Origin: an uncultured Planctomycetaceae bacterium
GTDB lineage: Bacteria; Planctomycetota; Planctomycetia; Planctomycetales; Planctomycetaceae
Direction: 5' to 3'
NCBI GenBank assembly: GCA_943787265.1
Contig: CALSLT010000006.1
Span: 1 to 64,000, forward strand
Length of the DNA: 64,000 nucleotides
A program made the position numbers and the translations under genes. This document shows positions 46,401-54,698 of this stretch, one piece after another; the stretch's first letter is position 1, and each line of letters starts with the position of its first letter. The notes under the pieces were generated by a model that saw only the letters and a program-made list of their open reading frames with translations, had not been told where the DNA came from and did not search any database.

Positions 46401-48755
46401 GAAACGACACAGGCACAGTGGCAATCAGTGATCGGAAACAGTCCGACAGATTCCATCGACAACCCCGTTTTTCCGGTTGTGCGAGTCAGTTGGAATGACG
46501 TCCAGACATTCTTTTCGAAACTGAACACCGCAAATCCCCAAAGTGATCTATCGTTTTTGTTGCCGACGGAAGCTCAATGGGAGTACGCGTGTCGCGCAGG
46601 AACATCCACTCCTTACTACTCAGGCGAGAACGAAAACGACCTGAGCTACGCTGGTTGGTTCACTAAGAACTCCCGTGGCAAGCTGCATCCTGTGGGCGCG
46701 TTACTCGCCAACGGATATGGTCTTCACGACATGCATGGCAATGTTCAGGAATGGTGCTCGGATTGGCTTTCGGACAATTACAGCCTGGCTCCTTTGGACA
46801 ATCCAGTCGGGCCAACTGCTGGCCAGTTTCGCATCCGGCGTGGCGGAGGATGGAAAACAGACTCAGACGTCTGCCGCTCGGCGCGTAGGGGTAGCCTGGC
46901 GCCGGAAAAAAGCGAAGATTTCATCGGGTTCCGAGTGACAATGACGATCGACGCGGCAAAAACCGGTCGCCACACACTTGCGACGGGACCGGGAAATCTT
47001 GATGCCCTGGAAGTTGTGACATCGCCTGACTGGGAGTGGTCCGAACCAGTCAACCTTGGACCAGGGATCAACTCACCAGCAGAGGAAGGAGCTTCGTGTG
47101 TTTCCTGTGATGGGCTGACACTTCTGTTTGCCTCACGGCGTGATTCGGACGATCGGGACATCTGGATGGCCACGCGGTCCTCAATTGACAAGCCGTGGTC
47201 ACCGCCACGGAACCTGAAGACGATCAACGATATCGGAGAAGACAACTGGCCTACTCTTTCGCCGGACGGCCTCACTCTGGTGTTCTTTTCCTCTCGTCCG
47301 GGTGGACAGGGTGGACCGGACCTTTGGATATCCACCCGTGATAGTACGAATGCCCCATGGACACGACCCAGTAATCTCGGCCCGGATGTAAACAGCTCTG
47401 CTATAGACATGTCTCCACAATTCTCGGATGACGGACTGTCAATAAGATTCCAGTCAACCCGGACATTTCCAAAACCTCAGCAGAAATACGTGACTCGTCG
47501 TTCGTCGCTCGACTCATTGGAATGGACACCCGCTGAGTTATTCAATCGCGAAGGCTTGCCGAATACCGACATGTCCCTCCATGCCGGCGATCGAGTGGCG
47601 TTGTTCTATGGAACATCCCGAAGGGATTCTTCTCTCAAAGAAACCCTGCTGCAACGATCTCGCTCGTCCGTGAGTGACGCCTGGGGCTCGGCAACACCCG
47701 TCGAAATACCAGGAAATGGCGAGGCGACGCGACGCAGCGAGCGATTCAGCAACCCACACATTTCCCACGACGGTCGAACAATCTGGTTTGCCGCCGAACG
47801 ACCAGGTGGCCACGGCGACAGAGATATCTGGATGTCACGTCGCGTGTCGATCAAGCAGGTACCTGATAGCAAGGACACTCCCCACCCCTCTGAGGAAACG
47901 AAGACACCGCCATCCGCAGTTGCTCCATTCGACGCTGCTCAGGCCAAAGCGCATCAAAAAGCGTGGGCGAAGCACCTCGGGGCACCATTGGAAACGACAA
48001 ACACCATCGGAATGAAGCTGACTGTCATACCGCCAGGCGAATTCATGATGGGCGAAGAAGACATGACTGTACGCACGAAGTTGGTCAGACCGTTTCGTTT
48101 CGGTGTCCATGAGGTGACTCAATCACAATACACAGAGATCATGAAAAATGGGTTCTGGAAGCACGGTGACTGGGTTGGAAAGACGGGCGACAACGTCGCG
48201 GCCTCGTTCGTGAGCTGGCTCGATGCGACGGAATTCTGCCTCAAGTTGACGGAGCAGGAACGAAAAGCCGGGTATATCACCGAGAATCAGGAATACCGTC
48301 TGCCGACTGAATCGGAATGGGAATTCGCCTGTCGTGCGGGAACAGCCACCAACTATTCGTTCGGAGCTGATGCGTCTCAACTGGGAGACTACGCCTGGTA
48401 CGAGGGCAATGTGAAGAGGGGGCCTGGTGCCAACATTCCAGAAACCGGATTAACGTCCCACGCTCAGGAAACTGGTTTAAAGAAACCCAATCCATTCGGG
48501 CTGTTTGATGTACATGGCAATGTGGCGGAGTGTTGCAATGAATTGCTTCGTGGAGACGCATTGCCTGAAGGGCTCGATCCAGAATCTTATCCTGGTGGGT
48601 TCGTCCGATTCCGGGGTGGAACCTGGAAGGGTGCTCTTAAGGAATCTCTGTCATCTGGTCACATCGGTGTCGCAGAAAAACACCGGCGAGGGACCCTGGG
48701 ATTCCGAGTGCTTCTGACGTTACCAGAGCCGGGCAAGATTTCTTCCAGTGAGTAA
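43419..48755 (+). CDS. giant Ser/Thr kinase with two PD40-SUMF1 cassettes
   Basis: A 1778-residue protein. Order: acidic N-terminus (1-110); Hanks-type kinase (114-375) with GRGAMG, Lys145, HRDLKPAN (His237) and DFG (Asp257), SPEQ; Pro/Thr linker; membrane helix at 446-470; PEGA-like strand domain (471-545). Outside the membrane come cassette 1, a 19-residue linker (575-593) with PD40/TolB-like propeller repeats (597-880) plus linker 902 and SUMF1 (923-1175), then cassette 2: PD40 (1190-1490), linker 1502, SUMF1 (1523-1772). PD40 text: SPDWKWTEPVNLG, LDPAISPDGRTLVF. SUMF1 text: FGLFDVHGNVAE. The SUMF1 units lack the FGE Cys pair, so they look like binding modules. AGGGAAA precedes ATG 43419. 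It phosphorylates Ser/Thr; targets are unknown, the sigma factor being the first suspect. Confidence 0.92.
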   Translation: MVNPSEDEQSAGDERLHDLIAEYHDRVDQGETLDQAGFTADHPELESELSRYFENVATLESLAGPTAGQSEADPNATVISGETHDGGFAETMIENSGSGNAARISKDAPLTQFGRYRIRKELGRGAMGAVYLAHDEQLDREIALKIPKFETDANADLLERFYREARAAAALQHSGLCPVYDVGELDGQHYITMGFIKGRPLRDFTKSSKRQAGKQVARVIRKVALAMAEAHEHNIVHRDLKPANIMINLKNEPVVMDFGLARRSAEGEEQLTHTGTVIGTPAYMSPEQVDGDNENVGPHSDIYSLGVIFYEMLTGQLPFQGNLMSILKQIALTEPKPPAEIHDDIDPSLQDICLSMMAKKSEDRPASMSDVARDLTQWLQGRQVVADESEPLETSRVPGQQAAGTDEPTVPVGQTGMPDINVGPAATFTRTTPRTETHGDHPKNRKFLIAGALGGAALLLAGIVFIVQLGKVTVQITVDDPSLALKVDGDEIVIEGNETPIRLSAGTHELIVKQGNLEFAAKEFKVTKDGKNAIHVVVVGDDVFVLKDGQSPPASVATKTRSGEGSDSLPPLAIAPFNAAQAKAHQEAWAKHLDAFDVLTSPDWKWTEPVNLGPEINSPGQDTSPSVTRDGLTMVFASPSRDASKQNRDLFMSTRKTTDSQWSSAVNIVAINSARNDLDPAISPDGRTLVFTSIQPNDESNPDLWISTRETSTSTWSERKNLGPNINSPKTDWDPHFSEDGLSVVFQSSQNGSIRRYVIRRPSLDSVDWSPAEIVPNQELPANGRRLFAGDRVTLFLPLLTGPEASTPVLLQQIRNSKGDKWSTPKPIAIPGNESVTEKTDRYVDPHISHDGRTIWFAATRPGGFGDNDIWMSRRVPINQAPDDQGTPRTSTAAEPPPPAVAPFDAAQAKAHQEAWAKHLGVPVEKSVELPGGEKMTFILIPPGEFMMGSPPEEQLRSIEIAKAANEQTKIIGITREGPQHRVRITAPFYIGKYETTQAQWQSVIGNSPTDSIDNPVFPVVRVSWNDVQTFFSKLNTANPQSDLSFLLPTEAQWEYACRAGTSTPYYSGENENDLSYAGWFTKNSRGKLHPVGALLANGYGLHDMHGNVQEWCSDWLSDNYSLAPLDNPVGPTAGQFRIRRGGGWKTDSDVCRSARRGSLAPEKSEDFIGFRVTMTIDAAKTGRHTLATGPGNLDALEVVTSPDWEWSEPVNLGPGINSPAEEGASCVSCDGLTLLFASRRDSDDRDIWMATRSSIDKPWSPPRNLKTINDIGEDNWPTLSPDGLTLVFFSSRPGGQGGPDLWISTRDSTNAPWTRPSNLGPDVNSSAIDMSPQFSDDGLSIRFQSTRTFPKPQQKYVTRRSSLDSLEWTPAELFNREGLPNTDMSLHAGDRVALFYGTSRRDSSLKETLLQRSRSSVSDAWGSATPVEIPGNGEATRRSERFSNPHISHDGRTIWFAAERPGGHGDRDIWMSRRVSIKQVPDSKDTPHPSEETKTPPSAVAPFDAAQAKAHQKAWAKHLGAPLETTNTIGMKLTVIPPGEFMMGEEDMTVRTKLVRPFRFGVHEVTQSQYTEIMKNGFWKHGDWVGKTGDNVAASFVSWLDATEFCLKLTEQERKAGYITENQEYRLPTESEWEFACRAGTATNYSFGADASQLGDYAWYEGNVKRGPGANIPETGLTSHAQETGLKKPNPFGLFDVHGNVAECCNELLRGDALPEGLDPESYPGGFVRFRGGTWKGALKESLSSGHIGVAEKHRRGTLGFRVLLTLPEPGKISSSE
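45141..45197 (+). repeat. linker repeat in the giant kinase, copy 1
   Basis: 57 bp encoding APFNAAQAKAHQEAWAKHL, directly before the first PD40 domain. Nearly identical in DNA to the copies at 46122 and 47922. Confidence 0.9.
46122..46178 (+). repeat. linker repeat in the giant kinase, copy 2
   Basis: 57 bp encoding APFDAAQAKAHQEAWAKHL, directly before the first SUMF1 domain. Confidence 0.9.
47922..47978 (+). repeat. linker repeat in the giant kinase, copy 3
   Basis: 57 bp encoding APFDAAQAKAHQKAWAKHL, directly before the second SUMF1 domain. Related text is also in the two other kinases of the region. Confidence 0.9.
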
Positions 48756-48774
48756 CCGGAACAGGGGTTGAGAG

Positions 48775-49182
48775 ATGCAACTCGAAGACAGTCTGCGGGA
48801 AGTTCTGGCGCAGAAAGAACTGGTCGTCGAAAAATTCTACTCGCGATTCCTTTCGGAGAATCCACAAGTTGCGGTGTTCTTCGAAGGAATGGATATGAAG
48901 AAGCAGTCGCTGATGCTCAGTGCCGCTCTGATCGTGAGCGAGTCACATTTCCGTGAGAATCTGCCTGCTGTCGAGTTTTATCTTCAGGTGCTGGGAACAC
49001 AGCATCATGAGGCCGGGATCCCAAAGGAACTGTTTCCCATTTTTCGCGATTGTCTGATTGCAACAATCAGCCAGTGCCAGGAAAGCTGGAGCGACGAACT
49101 GGCTGACATGTGGCGAGCAGCCATCGACAAGGCAATTGCGACGATGTTTGAAGGCTACGATGAAGCTTCAGATGCTGGGTAA
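48775..49182 (+). CDS. single-domain globin (FHP-type)
   Basis: A 135-residue protein covering one globin fold. The first helix is QLEDSLREVLAQKELVVEKFYSRFL; the CD corner has Phe35/Phe36 (VAVFFEGMDM); the E helix has Gln44 at the distal position (MKKQSLMLSAAL); the proximal heme ligand is His77 (LGTQHHEAGIPKELFPIF); the final helix has ELADMWRAAIDKAIATMFEGY with the Trp typical of bacterial single-domain and flavohemoglobin globins. It should bind heme and O2 or NO. It has no attached output domain, and starts 19 bp after the giant kinase, so it could feed its signal to the kinases or detoxify NO. Confidence 0.9.
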   Translation: MQLEDSLREVLAQKELVVEKFYSRFLSENPQVAVFFEGMDMKKQSLMLSAALIVSESHFRENLPAVEFYLQVLGTQHHEAGIPKELFPIFRDCLIATISQCQESWSDELADMWRAAIDKAIATMFEGYDEASDAG

Positions 49183-49475
49183 TTCCAAAGCTGTCGGATT
49201 GAGCGTTTAGTAGAGCATCGCCTGCCGTTTGAACTCAGCCGCCGTACCAGCGATGCCGTAGAGTGAGACTCGCGGTGTCATCGCAATTCTGGATTCCGAG
49301 AAGCCATTTCTGTCCCGCCGTTGCCGCGCAACGAAGCAAGATCGCTGGCCGTTTACAGACGGGTCACTTATTGTTGGGAGACCCTTAAACGAACGAATCT
49401 GAGACTCGATAAACTAATCTGGCCAAACGCCTGAATGGGTGTCGAGGAGCCAAATGGTCCGGTGGGAGCGAATTT

Positions 49476-50174
49476 GTGGCGGCGAGTATCGACGACGTTA
49501 TCAAACGAATCGAAGACAGCGGCATCCTGGATGATGCCGAACTCGCTGCAGTTCGTGGAGATGTACAGTCAGCTCAGGGAGATTCCGAAAAATTCGTCCA
49601 ACTGCTGGCTAAGAAAGAGCGGTTGACGGCGTATCAGGCACAGGCCATCTGGAAGGACAAAGGTCACAAGCTCTCGTTCGGCAACTACATCATCGAAGCC
49701 GAACTGGGCCGCGGCGGCATGGGTGTTGTTCTGAAAGCTCGCCACAAACGCATGAAGCGGCATGTGGCCATCAAAGTGCTGCCATCCACAATGACGAAAG
49801 ATGCCGGCGCGATTGCTCGGTTTCAGCGGGAAGTGGAAGCCGCAGCGCAGCTCACACATACCAACATCGTCGGGCGCCTTTCGACGCGGGACGAACTCGG
49901 CGGCGAGCACTTTCTGGTCATGGAGTTCGTGGACGGTCGCGACCTGGCGTCGATCATAAAACGGAACGGTCCATTACCCGCAGAAACAGGCCGTCAAGTA
50001 CATCATTCAAGCCGCCCGCGGGTCTGGGAGTTCGCGCACGAACAGGGGGTCATCCACCGCGATATCAAACCTGCAAATCTTCTGCTGGACAGCAAAGGGG
50101 ACGATCAAGATTCTCGACATGGGGCTGGCGAGGTTCAGCGACTCGGCCGAAGTCGGCACTCAGGCAGAAACTGA
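49476..50174 (+). CDS. kinase fragment (N-lobe and catalytic loop) of the broken gene
   Basis: Open for 232 residues from GTG 49476. Contains [34 protein letters not shown] before the kinase and [12 protein letters not shown]. The stretch NIVGRLSTRDELGG is out of frame ([13 protein letters not shown] expected), as is AETGRQVHHSSRPRVWE (expected AEQAVKYIIQAARGLE). After LLLDSKG the frame is lost before the DMG motif, so this fragment alone would not be an active kinase. Confidence 0.55.
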   Translation: MAASIDDVIKRIEDSGILDDAELAAVRGDVQSAQGDSEKFVQLLAKKERLTAYQAQAIWKDKGHKLSFGNYIIEAELGRGGMGVVLKARHKRMKRHVAIKVLPSTMTKDAGAIARFQREVEAAAQLTHTNIVGRLSTRDELGGEHFLVMEFVDGRDLASIIKRNGPLPAETGRQVHHSSRPRVWEFAHEQGVIHRDIKPANLLLDSKGDDQDSRHGAGEVQRLGRSRHSGRN

Positions 50175-51032
50175 CCGGAACCGGGCACCGTGATGGGCAC
50201 GGTCGACTACATGTCTCCCGAGCAGGCTCTCAGCACGAAAACAGCCGACGCCCGCAGCGACATCTACAGTCTGGGCATCACGCTGCATTATTTCCTGACG
50301 GCCAAAACCGGCCTTATGAGGGCGACACGCTGATGGCCAGGTTGCTGGCTCACCGTGAGCATCCGATCCCGTCCACTTCGCGATGACGGTCCGGGCATTC
50401 CCGAAGCCGTTACAGCATGCCTTCGAGAAGATGGTCGCCAAAAAAACGGACGATCGATTCCAGACCATGACGGAAGTAATTGCCGCTCTGGAACGCTTGT
50501 CCTGTTTGAAAGCTCCGCGACAGCCGTCGATCTCAGCGGCGTATCTCCGGCATCGCAGGAAGTGTCTGCCGAGGACAGATTCGTCAAAGGTGCTGACTTC
50601 CGAAGAATCAGCCACCGACGCCGAGGACATGGCGGCCACAGCAACACTGCAGCGTTCTGATGCAAATGCGCCCAACGATCATCACCTCGTCGATCTCGAA
50701 CACAATTCAATCGAATGTCACTCCGGCCGCGGACTCAGAACGACCAGGTGCCGGACGTCCGGCGTGGACGTCTGATAAACGCGTGCTGGCGGGAGCCGGT
50801 GCTGCCGTTCTGCTGCTTATCTTCGCTCTCATGATGTCGTTAAAGAAAACCTGCGGGAGCACCGGACGATTCAGACGATCTTCTGATCGCCGCTTCCGCT
50901 GATGGTTTCGACGGAACCTGCCACACCGAACACTGGTGAGTCAAAGTTGACGCCGACAGAGACAGCGAACAAGTCGAATGCTGCGGATCGCGTGCTGGCC
51001 GAATTCGTACTATCAAACGGTGGCTACGTTTT

Positions 51033-51740
51033 GTGTTGACGATCAGAATATCAAAATCAATGACGAGGCCCGTTTGCCCGCCTGGTCGATTTCGTCTGAC
51101 CGCCATCGGAATGATCTGCCGCAAAACGATCACCGACGCAGCGCTTGCTCGTTTCAAGAACTGCAAATCCCTCAAAGGACTTGATCTCGATCTGACAGCA
51201 TCGCCAGTGACCAACGCGGGATTGGCACACTTCAATGGATGCCAACAACTCACGAGCCTGGTGCTTCGAGGCTCGCAGCATGTCACAGACGCAGGACTCG
51301 CTCACTTCCAGGATCGCGACCTGACACGACTTGTGTTGCATTCGGAGTTAATGACGAATGTGGGGTTAGAAACCTTCAGACACTGCAAAAACCTGAAAGA
51401 CCTGGACCTCAACATGTCGCAGGCAACTGACACAGGAGCTGCCGTCTTCAAAGACTGCAGCCTGATTCACCTGACTTTGCGCAGGCAACAACATCACCGA
51501 TGCAGGAGCGTCCCACTTCAAAGGCATCACGACATTACACAGACTTGCCTTGTTAGACACACAAGTCACCAATGCTTGTCTGGCCAACTTCTACAATTGC
51601 ACGAATCTGAAAACGCTCTGGCTGAATGGATCAGAGCCGATTACTGGATCAGGAATCTCCAGGTTTACAAAGCTCGCCTTCTTGAAGCTGAACAGCACCA
51701 GCATCACCGACGTGGAATTGTCACAGTTGAAACGAGATGA
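51033..51740 (+). CDS. leucine-rich-repeat fragment of the broken kinase gene
   Basis: Open for 235 residues. From about 51100 to 51480 the frame carries leucine-rich repeats: KTITDAALARFKNCKSLKGLDL, PVTNAGLAHFNGCQQLTSLVL, HVTDAGLAHFQDRDLTRLVL, GLETFRHCKNLKDLDL. After 51480 the frame is wrong and the repeats continue in another frame (DTQVTNACLANFYNCTNLKTLWL near 51550). The nominal start has no ribosome-binding site and is not a real gene start. Confidence 0.5.
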   Translation: MLTIRISKSMTRPVCPPGRFRLTAIGMICRKTITDAALARFKNCKSLKGLDLDLTASPVTNAGLAHFNGCQQLTSLVLRGSQHVTDAGLAHFQDRDLTRLVLHSELMTNVGLETFRHCKNLKDLDLNMSQATDTGAAVFKDCSLIHLTLRRQQHHRCRSVPLQRHHDITQTCLVRHTSHQCLSGQLLQLHESENALAEWIRADYWIRNLQVYKARLLEAEQHQHHRRGIVTVETR

Positions 51741-52489
51741 AATGGCTAAGCGAGCTCAACGTAACAGACACAAAAGTTACTGCCGCTGGAGTTGCGAAGT
51801 TGAAAAACTCTCGGGACGGCTCGAAACGGACTTTTCCGACGAAGAGATCGCCGCAGCGCGAACTTCCTCACCAGCTCCCGCTGGCCTGGTCACCGTTCCA
51901 CCACTTGCGGTCGCCCCGTTCGATGCCGACCAGGCGAAGGCGCATCAGGAAAGCGTGGGCGAAGCACCTCGGCATGCCGGTTTGAAAAAGGAAGTCGAAC
52001 TACCCGGCGGTGAGAAAAATGGCCTTTATGCTCATCCCCGCCCGGGTGAATTCATGATGGGATCGACAGAGGACGATATACAAAGATTTCAAAGTCGTAC
52101 GAAAGCTAGGAAACGATGAGCTGGTCGCAAAACTGATACTCACAGAATCTCCACGGCACCGTGTCCGAATATCGAGGCCTTATTACCTGGGAAAGTACGA
52201 GGTTACCCAGAGCCAATGGCAATCAGTAATGGGCGACAACCCGTCGAAGATCAAAGATGCTCCCGTTAACCCCAGTGACAATGATCGGATGGGACGACGC
52301 CACAGAATTCGTTGAGGAGCTGAATGATCGCCACCGAGATAGAGGCCGCGCGTTTGGACTGCCCACCCGAATCGCAGTGGGGAATTCGCATGTCGTGCCG
52401 GGACGACCACGGCCTGGAGCTTTGGTGACACGGATCTTGAGATCGACAAATTTGCCTGGAACACCGGGAACGCAAATAGGACTACTCAC

Positions 52490-54667
52490 TTGGTTGGCCA
52501 ACTTCTTCCAAACAGTTTCCGTCTATTTGACATGCACGGCAATGTCGGGGAATGGTGTTCTGACCGGTATTCCGGTGACGCATATCAACATGCAACGCTG
52601 GTGAATCCAAGTGGCCCGGAATCGGGCAGACTGCGGATTCGTCGAGGTGGAAATATTTGGGGTAAAACGAGTCTTTCACGATCAGCGAGCAGGCGTCACG
52701 GAGGCGTAACCACCGATGATCAGCCTGGATTTCGCGAGGATGGGTTGGGAGTTCGGCTGCTGATGACAATCGACACGGCGCAGCCCAGAACAACACAGAC
52801 GCCACCAGTCACCACCGACCGTTCAGTTGCTGAGTGGGTGATGGGAATTGGAGGGACGATTGTTACCGATATGAGCACTGGAAAAGGAATCAAAGTTGTT
52901 GGAGAGTTGCCGAAAGATCAGTTCCGTATCGGTTTGATCGACTTGAACGACAACAAGCAATTCAACGACGGACTTGTGCGCTTCACGTCGCTGACGAATC
53001 TTTCGCATCTTTATATCGAGCGCACTCAAGTCAGTGATGAAGGGCTGAGACATCTCAAAGGGCTGACGAATCTCACTCTTCTCCATCTCCGCGGCACAAG
53101 TGTCAGTGATGCGGGGCTGATTCATCTTAAGGGACTGACGAATCTTGACACTCTTACTCTCAACAGCACGAAAATTGGTAACAAGGGACTGGAACACATC
53201 AAGGAGCTAACGAAACTGAGGGCTCTTACTCTTTCTGATACACAAGTCAGCGACGCGGGGCTGGAACACCTCAAGAAGCTTCAGAATCTCAAGTCTCTTT
53301 ATCTCAAAATGACCATGGTTACCGCGCCCGGTGTCGCCGACCTCCAGAAATCCCTGCCGAACTGCAGAATCGAATGGAATGGGGAAACTGAACCAGATCG
53401 CGCTGTTGCTGAACTTGCACTGCGGCATGGGGCCGCGATCTCGATCACTCAGGAGGGAAAAGGCATCGTACCGATTGGCGTTGTCAGACAACTCCCACAA
53501 GACTCCTTCGCGATTTCGCTCCTTGAACTCCAAAGTGCGCAACTGACACCAGCAGAGTTGTCGCATCTCGACAAACTGACTGGATTGAGAAGTCTCGATC
53601 TATCTGGAACGAATCTGGCTAAGAATCGTTTGGAATTTCTATCGAAGAACAGCGGGCTGCGATTCGTGAGGTTGTTGCGTTGTGGAATCGTCGACAGCGA
53701 CCTGAAACACCTGAGCGGTCTGACAAAAGAACTAGTGACTCTGGACCTGGCGAAAAATGAGCTGACCAATGCCGGTCTTGCCCAACTCACTGAGTTGAAA
53801 GCCCTGACATTTCTCGACCTGCAAGGCAATCTCCGACTGACCAACAGCGGGCTGGAACCACTTCACCGGTTGTCGAATCTGGCCGACCTGCGACTTTCCG
53901 GCACAGCGGTGACCAGAGATGGAGTCGAGAAGTTCTCGGACGTTCTGCCGAACTGCACGATCTCGTTCACGCATGATGCCAAAGTTCACATTTGGCCGTC
54001 GGACTCGCGTGCTGCCCATGAGCGTTCTGTTGCCGACTGGGTACTGTCAGTCGGAGGCGCCGTCACGGCGGCAGTACCGGGAACAGATACCGCACGCCAC
54101 GAAAAGCCGGGCAATCTCCCGGAGACGCGATTCACGATTCTTGCAGTTGACCTTGCAGCAGCTCGGTCAATATCCGACGACGATCTGCAGCAGCTTCGAG
54201 GGCTGAACGACCTTCAGAATTTGACACTCCATAACCAGAAGGAAATCACGGATGAAGGACTGGTGCATCTGGCGAAACTGAAGAATCTCCACCACCTGTT
54301 CATCAACAATACGAGAATATCCGGTTCCGGATTCAAGTACCTGAAAGACATCCACCTGCATCATCTCAATATGATGTGCCGGACGATCACCGACGAAGGG
54401 CTAAAACATCTGGCACACCTGGAGCGGCTCAAGACAATTGACCTGCAGGACACAGAGATTGGTGACAACGGTCTGAAAGTCCTGTCGGAATACAGGAATC
54501 TGCAGAAGATCACGCTGACCGGAACAAAGATCACAGACGCAGGGCTGAAACACTTGAAGCAACTCAAGCGGCTTGAACAGGTGATCGTTTTGAAAACGCA
54601 GGTCACACCCGCTGGCGTGAACGATCTTCAGCACGTCCTGCCAGAGTGCAGAATCGTCGGCCCGTAG
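52490..54667 (+). CDS. SUMF1 end and leucine-rich repeat region of the broken kinase gene
   Basis: An intact 725-residue frame that begins inside the SUMF1 domain ([34 protein letters not shown]), with TTG at 52490 as nominal start, so it is the continuation of the broken gene. Three LRR blocks follow, each opened by a text like [14 protein letters not shown] and closed by a cap such as [18 protein letters not shown]: blocks at about 110-300, 305-490 and 510-720. Repeats read [22 protein letters not shown], i.e. the GALA-like 24-residue form. They probably face the periplasm and bind a ligand or partner. A 16-bp gap leads to the next kinase. Confidence 0.75.
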   Translation: MVGQLLPNSFRLFDMHGNVGEWCSDRYSGDAYQHATLVNPSGPESGRLRIRRGGNIWGKTSLSRSASRRHGGVTTDDQPGFREDGLGVRLLMTIDTAQPRTTQTPPVTTDRSVAEWVMGIGGTIVTDMSTGKGIKVVGELPKDQFRIGLIDLNDNKQFNDGLVRFTSLTNLSHLYIERTQVSDEGLRHLKGLTNLTLLHLRGTSVSDAGLIHLKGLTNLDTLTLNSTKIGNKGLEHIKELTKLRALTLSDTQVSDAGLEHLKKLQNLKSLYLKMTMVTAPGVADLQKSLPNCRIEWNGETEPDRAVAELALRHGAAISITQEGKGIVPIGVVRQLPQDSFAISLLELQSAQLTPAELSHLDKLTGLRSLDLSGTNLAKNRLEFLSKNSGLRFVRLLRCGIVDSDLKHLSGLTKELVTLDLAKNELTNAGLAQLTELKALTFLDLQGNLRLTNSGLEPLHRLSNLADLRLSGTAVTRDGVEKFSDVLPNCTISFTHDAKVHIWPSDSRAAHERSVADWVLSVGGAVTAAVPGTDTARHEKPGNLPETRFTILAVDLAAARSISDDDLQQLRGLNDLQNLTLHNQKEITDEGLVHLAKLKNLHHLFINNTRISGSGFKYLKDIHLHHLNMMCRTITDEGLKHLAHLERLKTIDLQDTEIGDNGLKVLSEYRNLQKITLTGTKITDAGLKHLKQLKRLEQVIVLKTQVTPAGVNDLQHVLPECRIVGP

Positions 54668-54698
54668 CACAGTTGCAGCAACGATGAGGAATATCTTC

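Larger units (their letters stand above)
49476..54667 (+). pseudogene. Ser/Thr kinase with LRR and SUMF1, broken by many single-base insertions
   Basis: Read with corrected frames this is one protein of about 1700 residues: N-terminal helix ([17 protein letters not shown]), kinase, membrane helix (VLAGAGAAVLLLIFALMMSL), first leucine-rich repeat block, linker (APFDADQAKAHQEAWAKHL), SUMF1 domain, and three further LRR blocks. It aligns with the intact kinase at 54699 up to the membrane helix. I could place about 27 breaks from about 49874 to 52390; each is one extra base (for example GGG for GG and TTT for TT near 49874-49890, GGGG near 50096, AAAA near 50306). None is a deletion, and the frame is restored after each third insertion. 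The first 400 bp and everything after 52490 are clean. GTG 49476 follows GGGAG. The 293 bp upstream hold nothing recognisable. Confidence 0.8.

Noticed and set aside
46778..47410. 210-residue minus-strand frame inside the giant kinase
   Set aside because: Antisense to SUMF1 and PD40 repeats; arises from codon structure only.
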